Source of the DNA: Zanthoxylum bungeanum
Taxonomy: Eukaryota > Streptophyta > Magnoliopsida > Sapindales > Rutaceae
Reading direction: 5' to 3'
DNA length: 64,000 bases
Assembly (NCBI GenBank): GCA_019454045.1
Contig: SKCR01041861.1
Coordinates: 1-64,000, forward strand
The first letter of the stretch is position 1. Each line of letters opens with the position of its first letter. A program made the translations under genes and the position numbers. A model generated the notes under the pieces. It saw only the letters and a list, made by a program, of their open reading frames with translations, ran no database searches and had not been told where the DNA came from. Positions 35,701 to 47,375 of this stretch are shown in pieces.

Positions 35701-35705
35701 GTCAT
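35701..35705. other. left TSD of solo LTR G1 (GTCAT)
   Basis: GTCAT here and at 47,549-47,553 flank G1. The leader of B is continuous if everything between is removed. Confidence 0.9.
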
Positions 35706-36411
35706 TGTAACATCCCCAATCCAGGAGATGCTACCGGCAGGGAATGGGCCGTACTATCCCCCTAAGCCACAGGCTGTTTAACTATAAATAATGCTAATAA
35801 TATTCTTAACATTATTTCATATATGGAACCAATGCCCAAATCCTCAACATGTTATGTAAAACAATATATACACGATTGTACATACAATATCATATTTTCT
35901 TAATAACATTATACATGAAAGTTTATATGCAACTCTGTTATACAAAATCTCTGAAACTGAACTTTATTTGACTTGACTGAACTCGACTTCTAACTAGACT
36001 TAGTGGACTGAACACCCTAGTGACTGCCATCAGTATCCATCCTCCCGAGCTCGTCCTCCATGAACCTGCAAAAAAAACACTAGGAGTGGGGGGTTAGATC
36101 GTTGAACGATCTAAGTGAGTGGACGGTTAAAATAAAACTGATGTATTTTGATAAAAACATTTGGTTACAAAACCCGATCTGTCACCAGAAAAGCCATCTT
36201 TTTCAGAAAACATTTTTCTTATCTGAAAACCTCACTTTTATGCAGAAATTTTCTGTAAAAACTATGTTGTCTGTAAAACTCTGAGTCTTGCTGTAAAACC
36301 AACCTTTCTTTCTAAAACTATTTTAGAAAACTATCATTTCTGAAATCCGTCTTTCTGAAAAACCTTATCTCTGAAATCTTGTCACTGGAATCTGTCTCTG
36401 AAAACTCTGAC

Positions 36412-36698
36412 GTATGGGGGCGTTACGTATCGACGTCCCCCCATACGCCTAACTAGATCCAGGAGTGCAAATCCATGATATTGGGGCATTACATATCGCC
36501 GTCCCCCAAAGCATGCCATTTCTGTCCCTGAAACTAGTGGTCTTGGGGCGTCACGTATCGCCGTCCCCCAAGCCACTGAACTAGAACTGAGGCTGCGGAT
36601 CTATGCTACCATCTAAGCCCTGAATCTATGATATATGGGCATCTGTCATCCTTAGTCCTGAACTAGGATATGGGGGTGTTACGTATCGCCGTCCCCCG
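36412..36698. repeat. G1 hairpin-unit array (4 units)
   Basis: Four units around 36,412, 36,479, 36,538 and 36,660. The first has a 10-bp stem CGTATGGGGG/CCCCCATACG around the constant centre. The second has TTGGGG/CCCCAA. The third has CTTGGGG/CCCCAAG with an additional GTGG/CCAC outside. The fourth has GGGGG/CCCCC. Confidence 0.85.
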
Positions 36699-38005
36699 AG
36701 TCCTCTACATGTGCACATGTCATCCATCAATTCCATGTATGTATCAAGTTACATACTGAAGTGGGTTTCCCCCATGCCTCGAAAACATAAAAATCATGCT
36801 TTGAAAAACATTTCTTTTCTTAAACCATTACTCAAAACATGCTAAAGAAAATATAACTGTTAGTGAACTTGGCTAACGCCCTAAAAGCGAAACGTAAGTC
36901 TGATACTTAAAACAACATCATGTAAAAATTTCAACTTAAAGAAAGAGTGTCCACTCACCGGTTTAGAATCTGGTTGACATTGTTTACTTTGTTGAAGTAA
37001 ACTACGGTTCCTACAATGATCTATAATTGAAAATATTGATTAAAAGATGGACTGGGAAAAGGTTACGGGATTAGGCTAATTGAAAATCTATAATTGAAAA
37101 TCTTGATTAAAAGATGGACTGCGTATCATGCATACACGACGATGTAATGTATCTATACGAGTTGATACGAGACCCTTAGGGTGGCCTCTAACACGCTAAG
37201 GTGAAACTGAGATGAATAAAAATTATTTTGGGAAAATTCTGTCCTCGCGTCGCGACCCAAGACCATGCACGTCGTGACGCGCATAATTCCAGAAATGAGT
37301 TTATCAAAACCATAAATTTCAAAGTAAAATCTTGCTAAACTAACACTCATCAATGCAATTTAACCATTTAATCTTATAGTCCATCTAGTTCAATACTTAG
37401 GGTTTCAAGTATTTGTCCTCACTTAACACAATCAATTCCATGTTTATTATGCCACTAAACACAATCTCTAAAGTGCTACTAACATTCACATATCATCAAA
37501 TTAATAGAATTTCTCAATTTAAAAATTTGGGTCAAGATGACCTTACCTCTTTTCCTTTGATTTCCACCACTCTCCAAGCTTTCAATGGTTGTCATCTTCC
37601 TTCTAGCTTGTGGGGAATGGTATTTGTTTCCCTCTCTTTCTTCTTCTTCTTCCTTATTCCTCCTTTATTCTTCTTTCTCATTCTTTAGTCCTTCATTTTT
37701 TTCTTCACGTTTTCTCTTCTTTCTCTTTTCTAATTTTTTTTTTTAAATATTGAATAGCACCCTCTTCTTTTATACTAGGGCTTATATGAAATTAATGAAA
37801 TTGGAGAAGAGTTTAGAATTGTTGAGATTTTTCTAGATGGGTCCATGGCACTATTCACCCAGATTTTTTACCTATGTTTTTAACTTATTTCTGGTTCGAA
37901 TTTGGAAAAATATTCAACGCGAAAGTTATTGGTCTCGAACTAAGCTTTCCGAAGATATAAAATTCATAAAAATAAGAGTTTGTATGAGAACGTTATGGCC
38001 CAAAT

Positions 38006-40371
38006 TGTTGGGGTTGGTGCTCAGAGCACCAATTCCCAGTTGTATTTCCTTGTAAATACTATTGTAAACGTTTTATTATGAATAAAATAAACAGTTTCTG
38101 TAATATAATATATCTCTTTATATAGTAAAGACGTAATTGACCTTAGAATGATTAGTCATGATGCAGTTGCAAAAGCGTCGCAACTGACATTGAGTTGTAT
38201 CATGACGTTGTTATTCTTAGATAGTTATTGGTCAAGGTTTACACTACTTGGTCAGTAAAGTAAACCCGTTGAGACTGGCACATGTCGTATACTGGAATAT
38301 ATGATTCCAATGGTTTCTCAATGAACCATGAGTCTTGGAGACTCGTATAGACGTGTAGGTGTTTATAGCGAATAAACAATGAACGACTCACCGAAGATTC
38401 TTAATGGATGATACACCAACGTCATTAAGAATCTTCTCGGGTTGAGTAGCATTTATGATCACTTGAGATACCACTGTGGGCATATGAGACATCTTCCACA
38501 CTTAGATGGTAGTCACGTCAACGATCTATTCAGATCAGACCTCTGCCTGTTCTTTGGGTGTGGACAGATCCTCAGGGTGTCCTGTGTGTGTCGAGATAGG
38601 ATCCGTCAATTCTGTGTACAAAGCATAGGTAGTCTATATATGATAAGCAATCAGATAAAAATCATGGGCCCGTGGTACAATTTAGAAATCAGTTCTGAGT
38701 GTTATTTTATAGATTGCTAATAGAGACGTCGACGGGATTGTCCCTATAGAGATTTGACATTTACATTTATATCTCTGGGATATATCCGGATACCTGCGAC
38801 GGAGGAATTAAACATATGCCATGACCTCGACCTATATGATTCAGCGAGTTTATCAGTGGTCATCATAATTTACGGGTGGGTAAATTATGGACACGAAATT
38901 AGATTTCGTGACGGATATGTCTGAATATAGAGAGTCTCACTAGTGAAATATACTCGTAGAGCACTAGGGCAACTTTTATGAATAATACTGATTATTTATA
39001 ATTCGTTTAAAGGTTAAACGAAAAATACATGCGAATGGACCTAATATTCATTTCATAATTATTGTGTATTAGTATTTAATGATAGATTTTATTAAATACA
39101 CATTAATTAAATGTCAAATTGTGATATTTGACATATATCATAAATATATATATGTAATTGGATATTTAATGTAAATATAATACATATATTTAAAATATTT
39201 GTATTTAAATAATTATTTAATTATTAAATAATTAAATTAATTAAAAACATAAATATCTTAAAAGTTACTTTATTTGACTTCTAGAAAATCATTAAATTAT
39301 GTAATGATTCAAATTGCAAGTTGATAAAGCAAAATTAAATGAAATAAAAAATATCTAGATATTTGTATATGGTTCCCAATTTTCGGCCAAGGGCATATTT
39401 GGGGAGTATATATTGTTTTGTTTCATTTTCATTAGGTTTAGGGTTCATAAGTTACCAAAATAAATACAAAAGAGTTGAGAGAAAAATTTGAAGAACAAAG
39501 AGAAAAGATTGGAAATTTCTTGACTTTGTAAGTTTTTCTTTAAATCTTCCAACATAGAAAATATTTCTAACATGCTTAGATTCAACATGTGTTGCTAGGA
39601 TGTTGTCTCTACACTTATAGTTTGTGTTTTAATTGGTTGTGAACTTGTTTGAAAGATTTATGCATGTATGGTTATAAAGTAAGCTTGAAATGGTTTCAAT
39701 GACTTACTTTTGATTATTTGATAATCATGTTGTGATTATAGAGTTGCTAAGCCACTCATTGATGACCTAGAATTTTTCTTGAGTTGTTTCATGATGGCGA
39801 GACTTGTTTGGTGTAGTTTAGATTAAATTAAAATGTTGGATTTAATTGATTTGGTAATATTTGTCAAGTTGAAGAAATTACAAAATTATGGTTCTTAACC
39901 CTTTCCAAATTTGGGGCTTTTCATATATGTGATGCATTATAGTGTTTATATGATGCATATTAATTTTTGAGTTGATTGGATTTGATCTTGGCATGTTTTG
40001 AATATAAAAGGACCAAATTACAAAAACTGAAAAATATGGGGCTATTTCGGCAATTAGATAAAAATTGAGGATTTTGTTGCAATCTGATTTTAATGTGTTG
40101 TACATGTTGGAAATCATTTTAGAAATGATTTAGAATCATCCAAAATTATATTTGAAAATTTTAGGACTAAAATGATCAATTTGCAAAGTTGTGGGGCAAT
40201 TCGATAATTACCAAGAAATTTGATTTCTTGTGTAATTTTTTCAGAATTTAATAATTGGATAATTAAATAAATAAGTTTATTTAATTGATCCAAAAAAAAT
40301 TTTGAAATCGGAAAATTTTGATTTTCCGCAATTCCGCTGCGTTACTGGATTTTCGCCATAAAACCCCTACA
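38006..40371 (+). mobile_element. element A 5' LTR
   Basis: 2,366 bp, from TGTTGGGGTTGGTGCTCAGA to ..CATAAAACCCCTACA. It matches the 3' LTR (45,090-47,375) throughout. The main difference is about 45 bases near 38,057-38,090 (ACTATTGTAAACGTTTTATT..) absent from the 3' copy, and a ~45-base segment near 38,950-39,000. It contains the core shared with B, C and E (TAGATGGTAGTCACGTCAAC at 38,503). Frames at 38,442 and 39,878 are non-coding. Confidence 0.93.
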
Positions 40372-40374
40372 AAA

Positions 40375-40389
40375 TGGTATCAGAGCGAG
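40375..40389 (+). other. element A primer-binding site
   Basis: TGGTATCAGAGCGAG begins three bases after the 5' LTR. It is the standard plant copia site complementary to the 3' end of initiator methionine tRNA. Confidence 0.92.
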
Positions 40390-41131
40390 TTTGATTCTGG
40401 ACACCCTAATATGATTATGCCTTTTAAATTTAATGTTTAATTTAATCTTTACTTTATACATGCATGTGTTTATTTAATTTGATTAAATAAAGTAAAAAAC
40501 TTGTTTTGCGGAAAATCCCTAATTAATAAGGTTTAATGTTAATTATGTATTTGATGCATGTTACATGGTCAGTTTTGTCAATACAGTTTATGTATATTTT
40601 TCTGTGACTAAATCAGAGAATGTGCCAAAGCTGTGAGGGTATAGCCGATAGAAATATATTTATGCTGGATGTATATCAGATACTAGATAAATTCAAGCGA
40701 AAGTGGAATCCTGAACGTACCAAAGCTGTCAGGGTTATGCAAGTAGCTTGAGTTTATCATTGTCGAGTTTAACCTTGGTACACCTCCTTGTGAATGTGCC
40801 AAAGCTGTCACAATGAGAAACGACCTGTATCGGAAACCCATGAGTCATTGTTGAGTGATTGACAATGAGTTGTCTACCTGATGAATATACGTTGGCGAGA
40901 ACGTGCTAAAGCTGTGAGCTGAAATATATTCATGGGATCCACCTTTCACTATTTGTATTTAATTTAATTATTAAATCTTTGTATTCTGTTTGTGGATTAC
41001 AATATTACATGATTTAGTGGGAGGGGCATTTTTAGATTAAAAATTCCATGATCTAGTTAATGCTTTTGATACTATTAGAAACTGTTTAATAGCTGCTAAT
41101 CGTTTTTCGTAATCTATATGATAGATTTACG
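40390..41131 (+). other. element A leader
   Basis: An untranslated leader between PBS and gag. It contains four occurrences of GTGCCAAAGCTGT-like phrases (for example near 40,622, 40,717, 40,797 and 40,896), each about 80-100 bases apart. They correspond in opposite sense to the TTTGGCACGTTC phrases in the leaders of B and C. No upstream frame of note. Confidence 0.7.
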
Positions 41132-41935
41132 ATGGCGGCACAATCGACTAATCCATTTGCGCGTATGTTGGATACAAACAAACTTAAAGTCACTAAGAAC
41201 TTCACCGATTAGGATTTAGATTTAAGGATTGTCCTTGATTCTGAAAAGTTGGGATATATACTCGAGGGTCCGCTTCCCCTTGCTGTGTCTGAGGACGCAA
41301 CACCGAAGGAACAACAAGTTTTTCAAGCTTTGAAAGATGATGATTTAAAATTTAAATCATACATATTAAGTTCACTGGCACCGGGACTCAAGAAACAATA
41401 TTATGGCATGACATATGTGTATAGTATGATGATGCGATTAAGAGAATCGTATATGAACCAAGAACAAATTGTTGTTCATAAAGTTGCGATGGAACTGTTC
41501 CATGCACGACTTGACGAGGGGCAAGCTGTGAGCTCGCATGTTCTTCACTTGATCGATTTGATCGAACAACTGAGGCAATATAATCTCCCTCTGAATCACA
41601 TTCTCGGTAGGAGTGTCATTCTTGGTTCGCTCCCAACTTCATATCACCAGTTCGTGATGTATTTCAACATGAATGGGATTATCTATTCCTACCATGAACT
41701 GCATAGGATACTGATCACGGCGGAAGAGGACTTAAGGAATGGAATACCGACTCGCCCTCCGAAATCTACTTCACTCTCCACTTCTTCACAGGCCTGGCCA
41801 AAGGAAAATAAGACGAAAGCGAAGAAGAAGAAGGGTTTTGGTCCTCAACCGTAAGGAAATATATTAAAGCCCAAGAGTGCCTCTGAAGACAAATGCCATC
41901 ACTGCAGCAAGGTCAGGCACTGGAAAAGGAAATGT
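41132..41935 (+). pseudogene. element A gag
   Basis: It starts at ATG 41,132 (MAAQSTNPFARMLDTNKLKV), in frame with the open stretch 41,249-41,854. A TAG at 41,210-41,212 follows NFTD, where relatives have tryptophan (TGG). The capsid region contains RESYMNQEQIVVHKVAMELF, SSHVLHLIDLIEQLRQYNL and ILGRSVILGSLPTSYHQF. A stop (TAA, 41,852-41,854) precedes the zinc knuckle at 41,893-41,934, CHHCSKVRHWKRKC, where CX2CX4HX4C is preserved but the usual Gly before His is Arg. Two nonsense codons make the copy non-functional. Confidence 0.92.
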
Positions 41936-42569
41936 CTTGACTACATTGCCCAGATAAGGAGGGAGAGAGCATATACACTAGGTATATTTATTTTCCCAGT
42001 TATTGATATCTCACTGGCTTGTGAAGCTGTTACATCCAGCTGGATTTTGGCAGCTGCTTGTCATGTTCACATTTACAATTTGTTGCAGGTGCTGAAGGAA
42101 TGTAAGAAACTGAAGCCTGAAGAGATGCAGTTGCTCTTTGGGAGTGGAGACTCTCTAGATGCAGTTGCAGTGGGAGTATGTGAGATCCCTTTGCCGAATG
42201 GGAACCTTTTGTTGTATGATTGATACTTTGTACCAGGATATGTAGAAAATATTATATCTCTTTTTGTATTAGATACATAAGGTTATCGTATTAATATTAG
42301 GAATTGTTCTTTGTATTTATATGATAAATGTAATATTCAGATCATTTGTTGTCCAAATGAGCATGGTCATTACACATTGCATACTTCTAAAGATATTTTG
42401 AATACTGGATTAATAAATGTAGTTGACCTGTTATTAATAATACTAAACTATGACACATGCGGCTAGGTCATATAGGCGTTAAACGCCTTACCCAATTGGT
42501 TAGGAATGGTTTGATATCAGATCTCACCATTGAACCCTATCAACTTGTGAATCATTTATTCAGGGTAAG
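41936..42569 (+). pseudogene. element A protease and integrase N-terminal remnant
   Basis: It can be read in frame with stops: SSWILAACHVHIYNLLQVL stands where copia proteases have SWILDTG..HIC, so the catalytic Asp is lost (Ala). Further on come GVCEIPLPNGNLLLYD (stop) YFVPGYVENIISLFVLDT (stop) and an eroded zinc-finger region before GLISDLTIEPYQL-like sequence. No intact frame remains. Confidence 0.8.
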
Positions 42570-43085
42570 ATGACCAAAGCCCCATTTCTTGCGTTGGACA
42601 CCGCTTCTAACTTACTGGAACTCGTACATTCTGATGTATGTGGTCCACTAAGTCAGACTGTTCACAGTGGTTATTCGTACTTTGTTACCTTTACCGATGT
42701 TCTGTCACGGTATGGTTATGTCTATTTGATGCGACATAAATTGGAAACCTTTGAAAAGTTCAAAGAGTTCCGAAATGAAGTAGAAAAACAGACTAGTCAA
42801 TATATTAAATGCCTTCGATCTGATCGAGGCGGTGAATATATGAGCAGTGAGTTTATGGATTATATGAAGGAGAATGTGATTCTCGCTCAATATACTCATC
42901 CAGGTACTCCACAACACAACATAGAGTCTAAGAGGAGAAATCAGACTTTATTGGATATGATCCGATCTATGTTGAGTTTTACAGATTTACCCTACTACTT
43001 ATGGGGCTACTCTATTTTAATAGCTGCACATCTTTTGAATAAGATTCTTTCAAAAGCTGTTCCTACGACTTCATATGAGATATGA
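42570..43085 (+). pseudogene. element A integrase core
   Basis: Open for 171 codons. It contains LLELVHSDVCGPL (first Asp) and IKCLRSDRGGEYMS (second Asp). In the third block, HPGTPQHNIESKRRNQTLL, relatives have NGV(A/S)ERRN, so the catalytic Glu is Lys (AAG at 42,930-42,932). TDLPYYLWGYSILIAAHLLN follows. Element D retains Glu at the same place (12,756-12,758). After 43,085 the reading is broken by TGA and continues as GRRPNLSYIKVWGCPAYVRM-like sequence to about 43,250. Confidence 0.92.
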
Positions 43086-43243
43086 ATCGGTAGGAGACCA
43101 AATCTTAGTTATATTAAGGTTTGGGGTTGTCCTGCTTATGTCAGGATGGCTCAGCAAGATAAGCTTTCGCCTCGAGGGCAAAAGTTTAGGTTTATTGGAT
43201 ATCATTCGAACACGAAGGGATATCTGTTCTATGATACCGAGCA

Positions 43244-44065
43244 TTGAAATGTGTTCGTAGCTCGCTTCACAAAATTTCTAGAAGTAGAATTTTTTCAGAA
43301 GGTGGTAATCATAGACATGTAGAACTTGATGAAGTCCAACATAAAAACAATGAACCAACAGAGGAACCTGAAGTTCAAGTAGATGAAGAACCTTCAACAC
43401 ATACAATCTGTAGGTCACAAAGGGTATCTAGACCTCCTGAACGCTTGTATTTGATACAAGAAAAGATTCTCGATGTTCTCTTAGTTGAAGAGACTGATCA
43501 TTTTACCTATAGAGAATCGATACTGGACATCGACGCCATGAAATGGCAAAGTGCCATGAATTCCGAGTTAGACTTAATGCTTGAGAATCAAGTTTGGGAA
43601 TTGGTTCCGCTTCCCGAAGGAATTGTTCCTATCAGTTGTAAATGGGTCTACAAGAGGAAGCGCAGGCCTGATGGTAAGGTTGAAACCTATAAGGCCCGAC
43701 TGGTAGCAAAAGGTTACACGCAGCGACCTGGCGTCGACTACGATGAAACTTTTTCACCAGTAGCAATGCTTAAGTCTATTAGGATTTTGCTTTATATAGC
43801 TGCATATCATGACTACGAGATTTGTCAAATGGATGTCAAAACGACTTTTCTAAATGGATTTCTTGATGAAGAAATCTATATGGAACAGCCGGAAGGTTTT
43901 GCGTCCAGTGAAAACTCGAATATGGTAGGTAAGCTTAAGAAGTCCATTTATGGACTTAAACAAGCTTCACGAAGTTGGAATCTTCGATTCGACGAGATTA
44001 TTAAATCGTCTGGTTTTCTCAAGAATTCGGAAGAATCCTGTGTGTATTAGAAGGTCAGTGGGAGC
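43244..44065 (+). pseudogene. element A reverse transcriptase, N-terminal part
   Basis: 268 open codons. An acidic linker (NNEPTEEPEVQVDEEPST) and RSQRVSRPPERLYLIQE are followed by AMKWQSAMNSELDLMLENQV, then PISCKWVYKRKRRPDGKVET, YKARLVAKGYTQRPGVDYDE, TFSPVAMLKSIRILL, CQMDVKTTFLNGFLDEEIYM and KSIYGLKQASRSWNLRFDEI. All are hallmarks of copia reverse transcriptase. It stops at TAG 44,048-44,050 after SEESCVY. The frame continues in the next entry after an in-frame gap (KVSGS). Confidence 0.93.
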
Positions 44066-44329
44066 ATGGTGGTATTTTTAGTCCTCTATGTTGACGACAT
44101 CCTAATCATTGGGAATGATATAGGGATGTTGCAAGGTGTCAAAGCATATCTCTGTAAGAATTTCTCCATGAAGGACCTGAGAGAAGCTTCATATGTTTTA
44201 GGTATAAAACTCTATAGAGATAGAGAAAGGAAGCTGATTGGGTTATCCCAATCAACATACATAGATAAGATATTGGAACGGTATAATTTTGGTAAATGTA
44301 AGATAGCAAATATATCGTTCAGACATTAG
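44066..44329 (+). pseudogene. element A reverse transcriptase, YVDD part
   Basis: VVFLVLYVDDILIIGNDIGM contains the intact YVDD catalytic motif, followed by NFSMKDLREASYVLGIKLYR and STYIDKILERYNFGKCKIAN. It is separated from the preceding part by one nonsense codon and from RNase H by another (TAG after SFRH). Confidence 0.93.
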
Positions 44330-45067
44330 ATTCATCTTTCAAAAAAGATGAGTCCACAAACAGAAGATGAGAAGGTTAGAATGTCTAACCAACCTTATGC
44401 TTCATGTTTGGGTAGCATAATGTATGTCATGTTATGTACTAGGCCTGATATCAGTTTAGCTATTAGCATAACCAGTAAATATCAGTCCAATCTAGGAAAT
44501 GACCATTGGATGGCCATTAAACATATCCTGAAGTATCTTAAAAGTACTAAGGATAAGTTTATTATTTATGGAGGAAGTGAACTGCAAGTTAACGGGTATA
44601 CGGATTCTGACTTCCAATCGGATCCCGATGATAGAAAGTCTACATCTGGATTCGTCCTTACCCTTAACGGAGGTGCAATTTGTTGCAAGAGTTCCAAACA
44701 GGGGTCAACAGCAGATTCCACCACAAAGGCGGAATACATTGCAGCTTCTGAAGCTGCAAATGAAGCTGTATGGATTAGGAACTTTATCACAAAATTGAGA
44801 GTTGTCCCAAGTATCGAGAATGTGATTCCGTTATACTGTGATAATATTGAAGCCATTACGCAAGCAAAGGAACCGATGGCGCATCAGAAGTCGAAGCATG
44901 TGGAACACAAGTACCACATCATTCGAGAGATTATGTCGCGAGGGGATATTATCGTGTGCAAGGTACCGAGTGACGATAATGTAGCAGACCCGCTTACAAA
45001 GGCCATACCTCCGAAGTTATTTGATAAACATTTGGAGTCGATGGGTATTAGATACAATCGATATTGA
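44330..45067 (+). pseudogene. element A RNase H, polyprotein end
   Basis: 239 open codons: LGSIMYVMLCTRPDISLAIS, NDHWMAIKHILKYLKSTKD, NGYTDSDFQSDPDDRKSTSG, SSKQGSTADSTTKAEYIAAS, YCDNIEAITQAKEP, KSKHVEHKYHIIREIMSRGD and VADPLTKAIPPKLF. The RNase H residues in YTDSD, AEY and CDN are kept. It ends with GIRYNRY and TGA (45,065-45,067). This is the best preserved part of element A. Confidence 0.94.
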
Positions 45068-45089
45068 CACTAGAGCAAATGGTAGATTT

Positions 45090-47375
45090 TATTGGGGTTG
45101 GTGCTCAGAGCGATAATTTCCGGTTGTATTTCCTTTTAAATAATATTAAACAGTTTCTGTAATATAATATATCTCTTTATATGGTAAAGACGTAATTAAC
45201 CTTAGAATGATTAGTCATGATGCAGTTGCAAAAGCGTCGCAACTGATATTGAGTTGTATCATGATGTTGTCATTCTTAGATAGTTACTGGTCAAGGTTTA
45301 CACTACTTGGTCAGTAAAGTAAACCCGTTGAGATCGGCACATGTCGTATACTGGAATATATGATTCCAATGGTTTCTCAATGAACCATGAGTCTTGGAGA
45401 CTCGTATAGACGTGTAGGTGTTTATAGCGGATAAACACTGAACGACTCACCAAAGATTCTTAATGGATGGTACACCAACGTCAATAAGAATCTTCTCAGG
45501 TTGAGTAGCATTTATGATTCTTCGACTTGAGATACCACTGTGGGCATATGAGACATCTTCCACACTTAGATGGCAGTCACGTCAACAATCTATTCAGATC
45601 AGACCTCCGCCTGTTCGTTGGGTGTGGACAAATCCTCATGGTGTCCTCTGTGTGTCGAGATAGGATCCGTTAGTTCTGTCTACAGAGCATAGGTAGTCCA
45701 TATATGATAAGCAATCAGATAAAAATCATGGGCCCGTGGTACAATTTAGAAATCAGTTCTAAGTGTTCTTTTAGAGGTTGCTAATAGAGACGTCGACGAG
45801 ATTGTCCCTATATTGATTTGACGTTTACATTTATATCTCTGGGATATATTCGGATACCTGTGACGGAGGAATTAAACATATGCCATGACCTCGACCTGTA
45901 TGATTCAGCGAGTTTATCAGTGGTCGTCTTAATTTACGGGTGGGTAAATTATGGACACGAAATTGGATTTCGTGACGGATATGCCTGAATATAGAGAGTC
46001 TCACTAGTAAAATATAAGTCGTTTAAAGGTTAAACGAAAAATACATGCGAATGGACCTAATAGTCATTTCCTAATTATTGTGTATTGGTATTTAATGATA
46101 GATTTTATTAAATACACATTAATTAAATGTCAAATTGTGATATTTGACATATATCATAAATATATATGTATTTTGATATTTAATGTAAATATAATACATA
46201 TATTTAAAATATTTGTATTTAAATAATTATTTAATTATTAAATAATTAAATTAATTAAAAATATAAATATCTTAAGTTTTGATATTTTAGGAGATGCCTT
46301 GAGTTGCTTTATTTGACTTCTTGAAAATCATTAAATTGTGTAATGATTCAAATTGCAAGTTGATAAAGCAAAATTAAATGAAATAAAAAATATCTAGATA
46401 TTTATATATGGTTCCCAATTTTCGGCCAAGGACATATTTGGGGAGTATATATTATTTTGTTTCATTTTCTTTAGGTTTAGGATGCATAAGTTACCAAAAC
46501 AAATACAAAAGAGTTGAGAGAAAAGTTTGAAGAACAAAGAGAAAAGCTTGGAAATTTCTTGACTTTGTAAGTTTTTATTAAATCTTCCAGTATTGAAAAT
46601 GTTTCTAACATGCTTAGCTTCAATATGTGTTGCTAGGATGTTGTCTCTACACTTATAGTTTGTTTTTTAATTGGTTGTGAACTTGTTTGAAAGATGTATG
46701 CATGTATGGTTATAAAGTAAGCTTGAAATGGTTTCAATTGCTTACTTTTGATTATTTGATAATCATGTTGTCATTCTAGAGTTGCTAAACCACTCATTGA
46801 TGACCTAGAATTGTTCTTGAGTTTTTTCATGATGGTGAGACTTGTTTGGTGTAGTTTAGATTAAATTAAAATGTTGGATTTAATTGATTTGGTAATATTT
46901 ATCAATTTGAAGAAATTGTAAAATTAGGATTCTTAACCCTTTCCAAATTTGGGGCTTTTCATATATGTGATGCATTATTGTGTGTATATGATGCATATTA
47001 ATTTTTGAGTTGATTGGATTTGATCCTGGCATGTTTTGAACATAAAATGATCTGGGCTATTTCGGGAATTAGATAAAAATTGAGGATTTTGTTGCAATCT
47101 GATTTTGATGTGTTGTACATGTTGGAAATCATTTTAGAAATGATTTAGAATCATATTTGACAATCTTAGGACTAAAATGATTAATTTGCAAAGTTGTGGG
47201 GCAATTCGGTAATTACCAAGAAATTTGATTTATTGTGTAATTTTTCAGAATTTAATAATTGGGTAATTAAATAAATAAGTTTATTTAATTGATCCAAGAA
47301 AAATTTTGAAATCGGAAAATTTTGATTTTCCGCAATTCCGCTGCGTTACTGGATTTCCGCCATAAAACCCCTACA
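45090..47375 (+). mobile_element. element A 3' LTR
   Basis: 2,286 bp, matching the 5' LTR. It starts TATTGGGGTTGGTGCTCAGA (TA instead of TG) and ends ..CATAAAACCCCTACA, followed by CAAAT. The degraded polypurine tract AGAGCAAATGGTAGA lies at 45,072-45,086. Many single differences from the 5' LTR show that the insertion is not recent. Confidence 0.92.

Larger units (their letters stand above)
38006..47375 (+). mobile_element. copia-type LTR retrotransposon A, complete structure, TSD CAAAT
   Basis: A 9,370-bp element flanked by CAAAT (38,001-38,005 and 47,376-47,380). The order is 5' LTR, tRNA-iMet primer-binding site, leader, gag, protease, integrase, reverse transcriptase, RNase H, polypurine tract, 3' LTR: the copia order. 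LTRs of about 2.3 kb and the sequence of the RNase H end suggest the Angela lineage, by memory of the family rather than a search. It is structurally complete but defective: gag has a nonsense codon, the protease aspartate and the integrase catalytic glutamate are altered, and several frameshifts lie in pol. Confidence 0.93.

Noticed and set aside
37140..37310. Stop-free frames and GC patch GTCGCGACC around 37,240 as a gene start
   Set aside because: A similar GCG/CGACG patch is found in G3 near 18,200-18,290, so it is part of the G-type LTR.
37413..37688. 91-codon plus-strand frame with a Phe/Leu-rich, membrane-like tail
   Set aside because: The tail is a TTC/CTT-rich low-complexity stretch inside solo LTR G1; no homologous protein is recognised.
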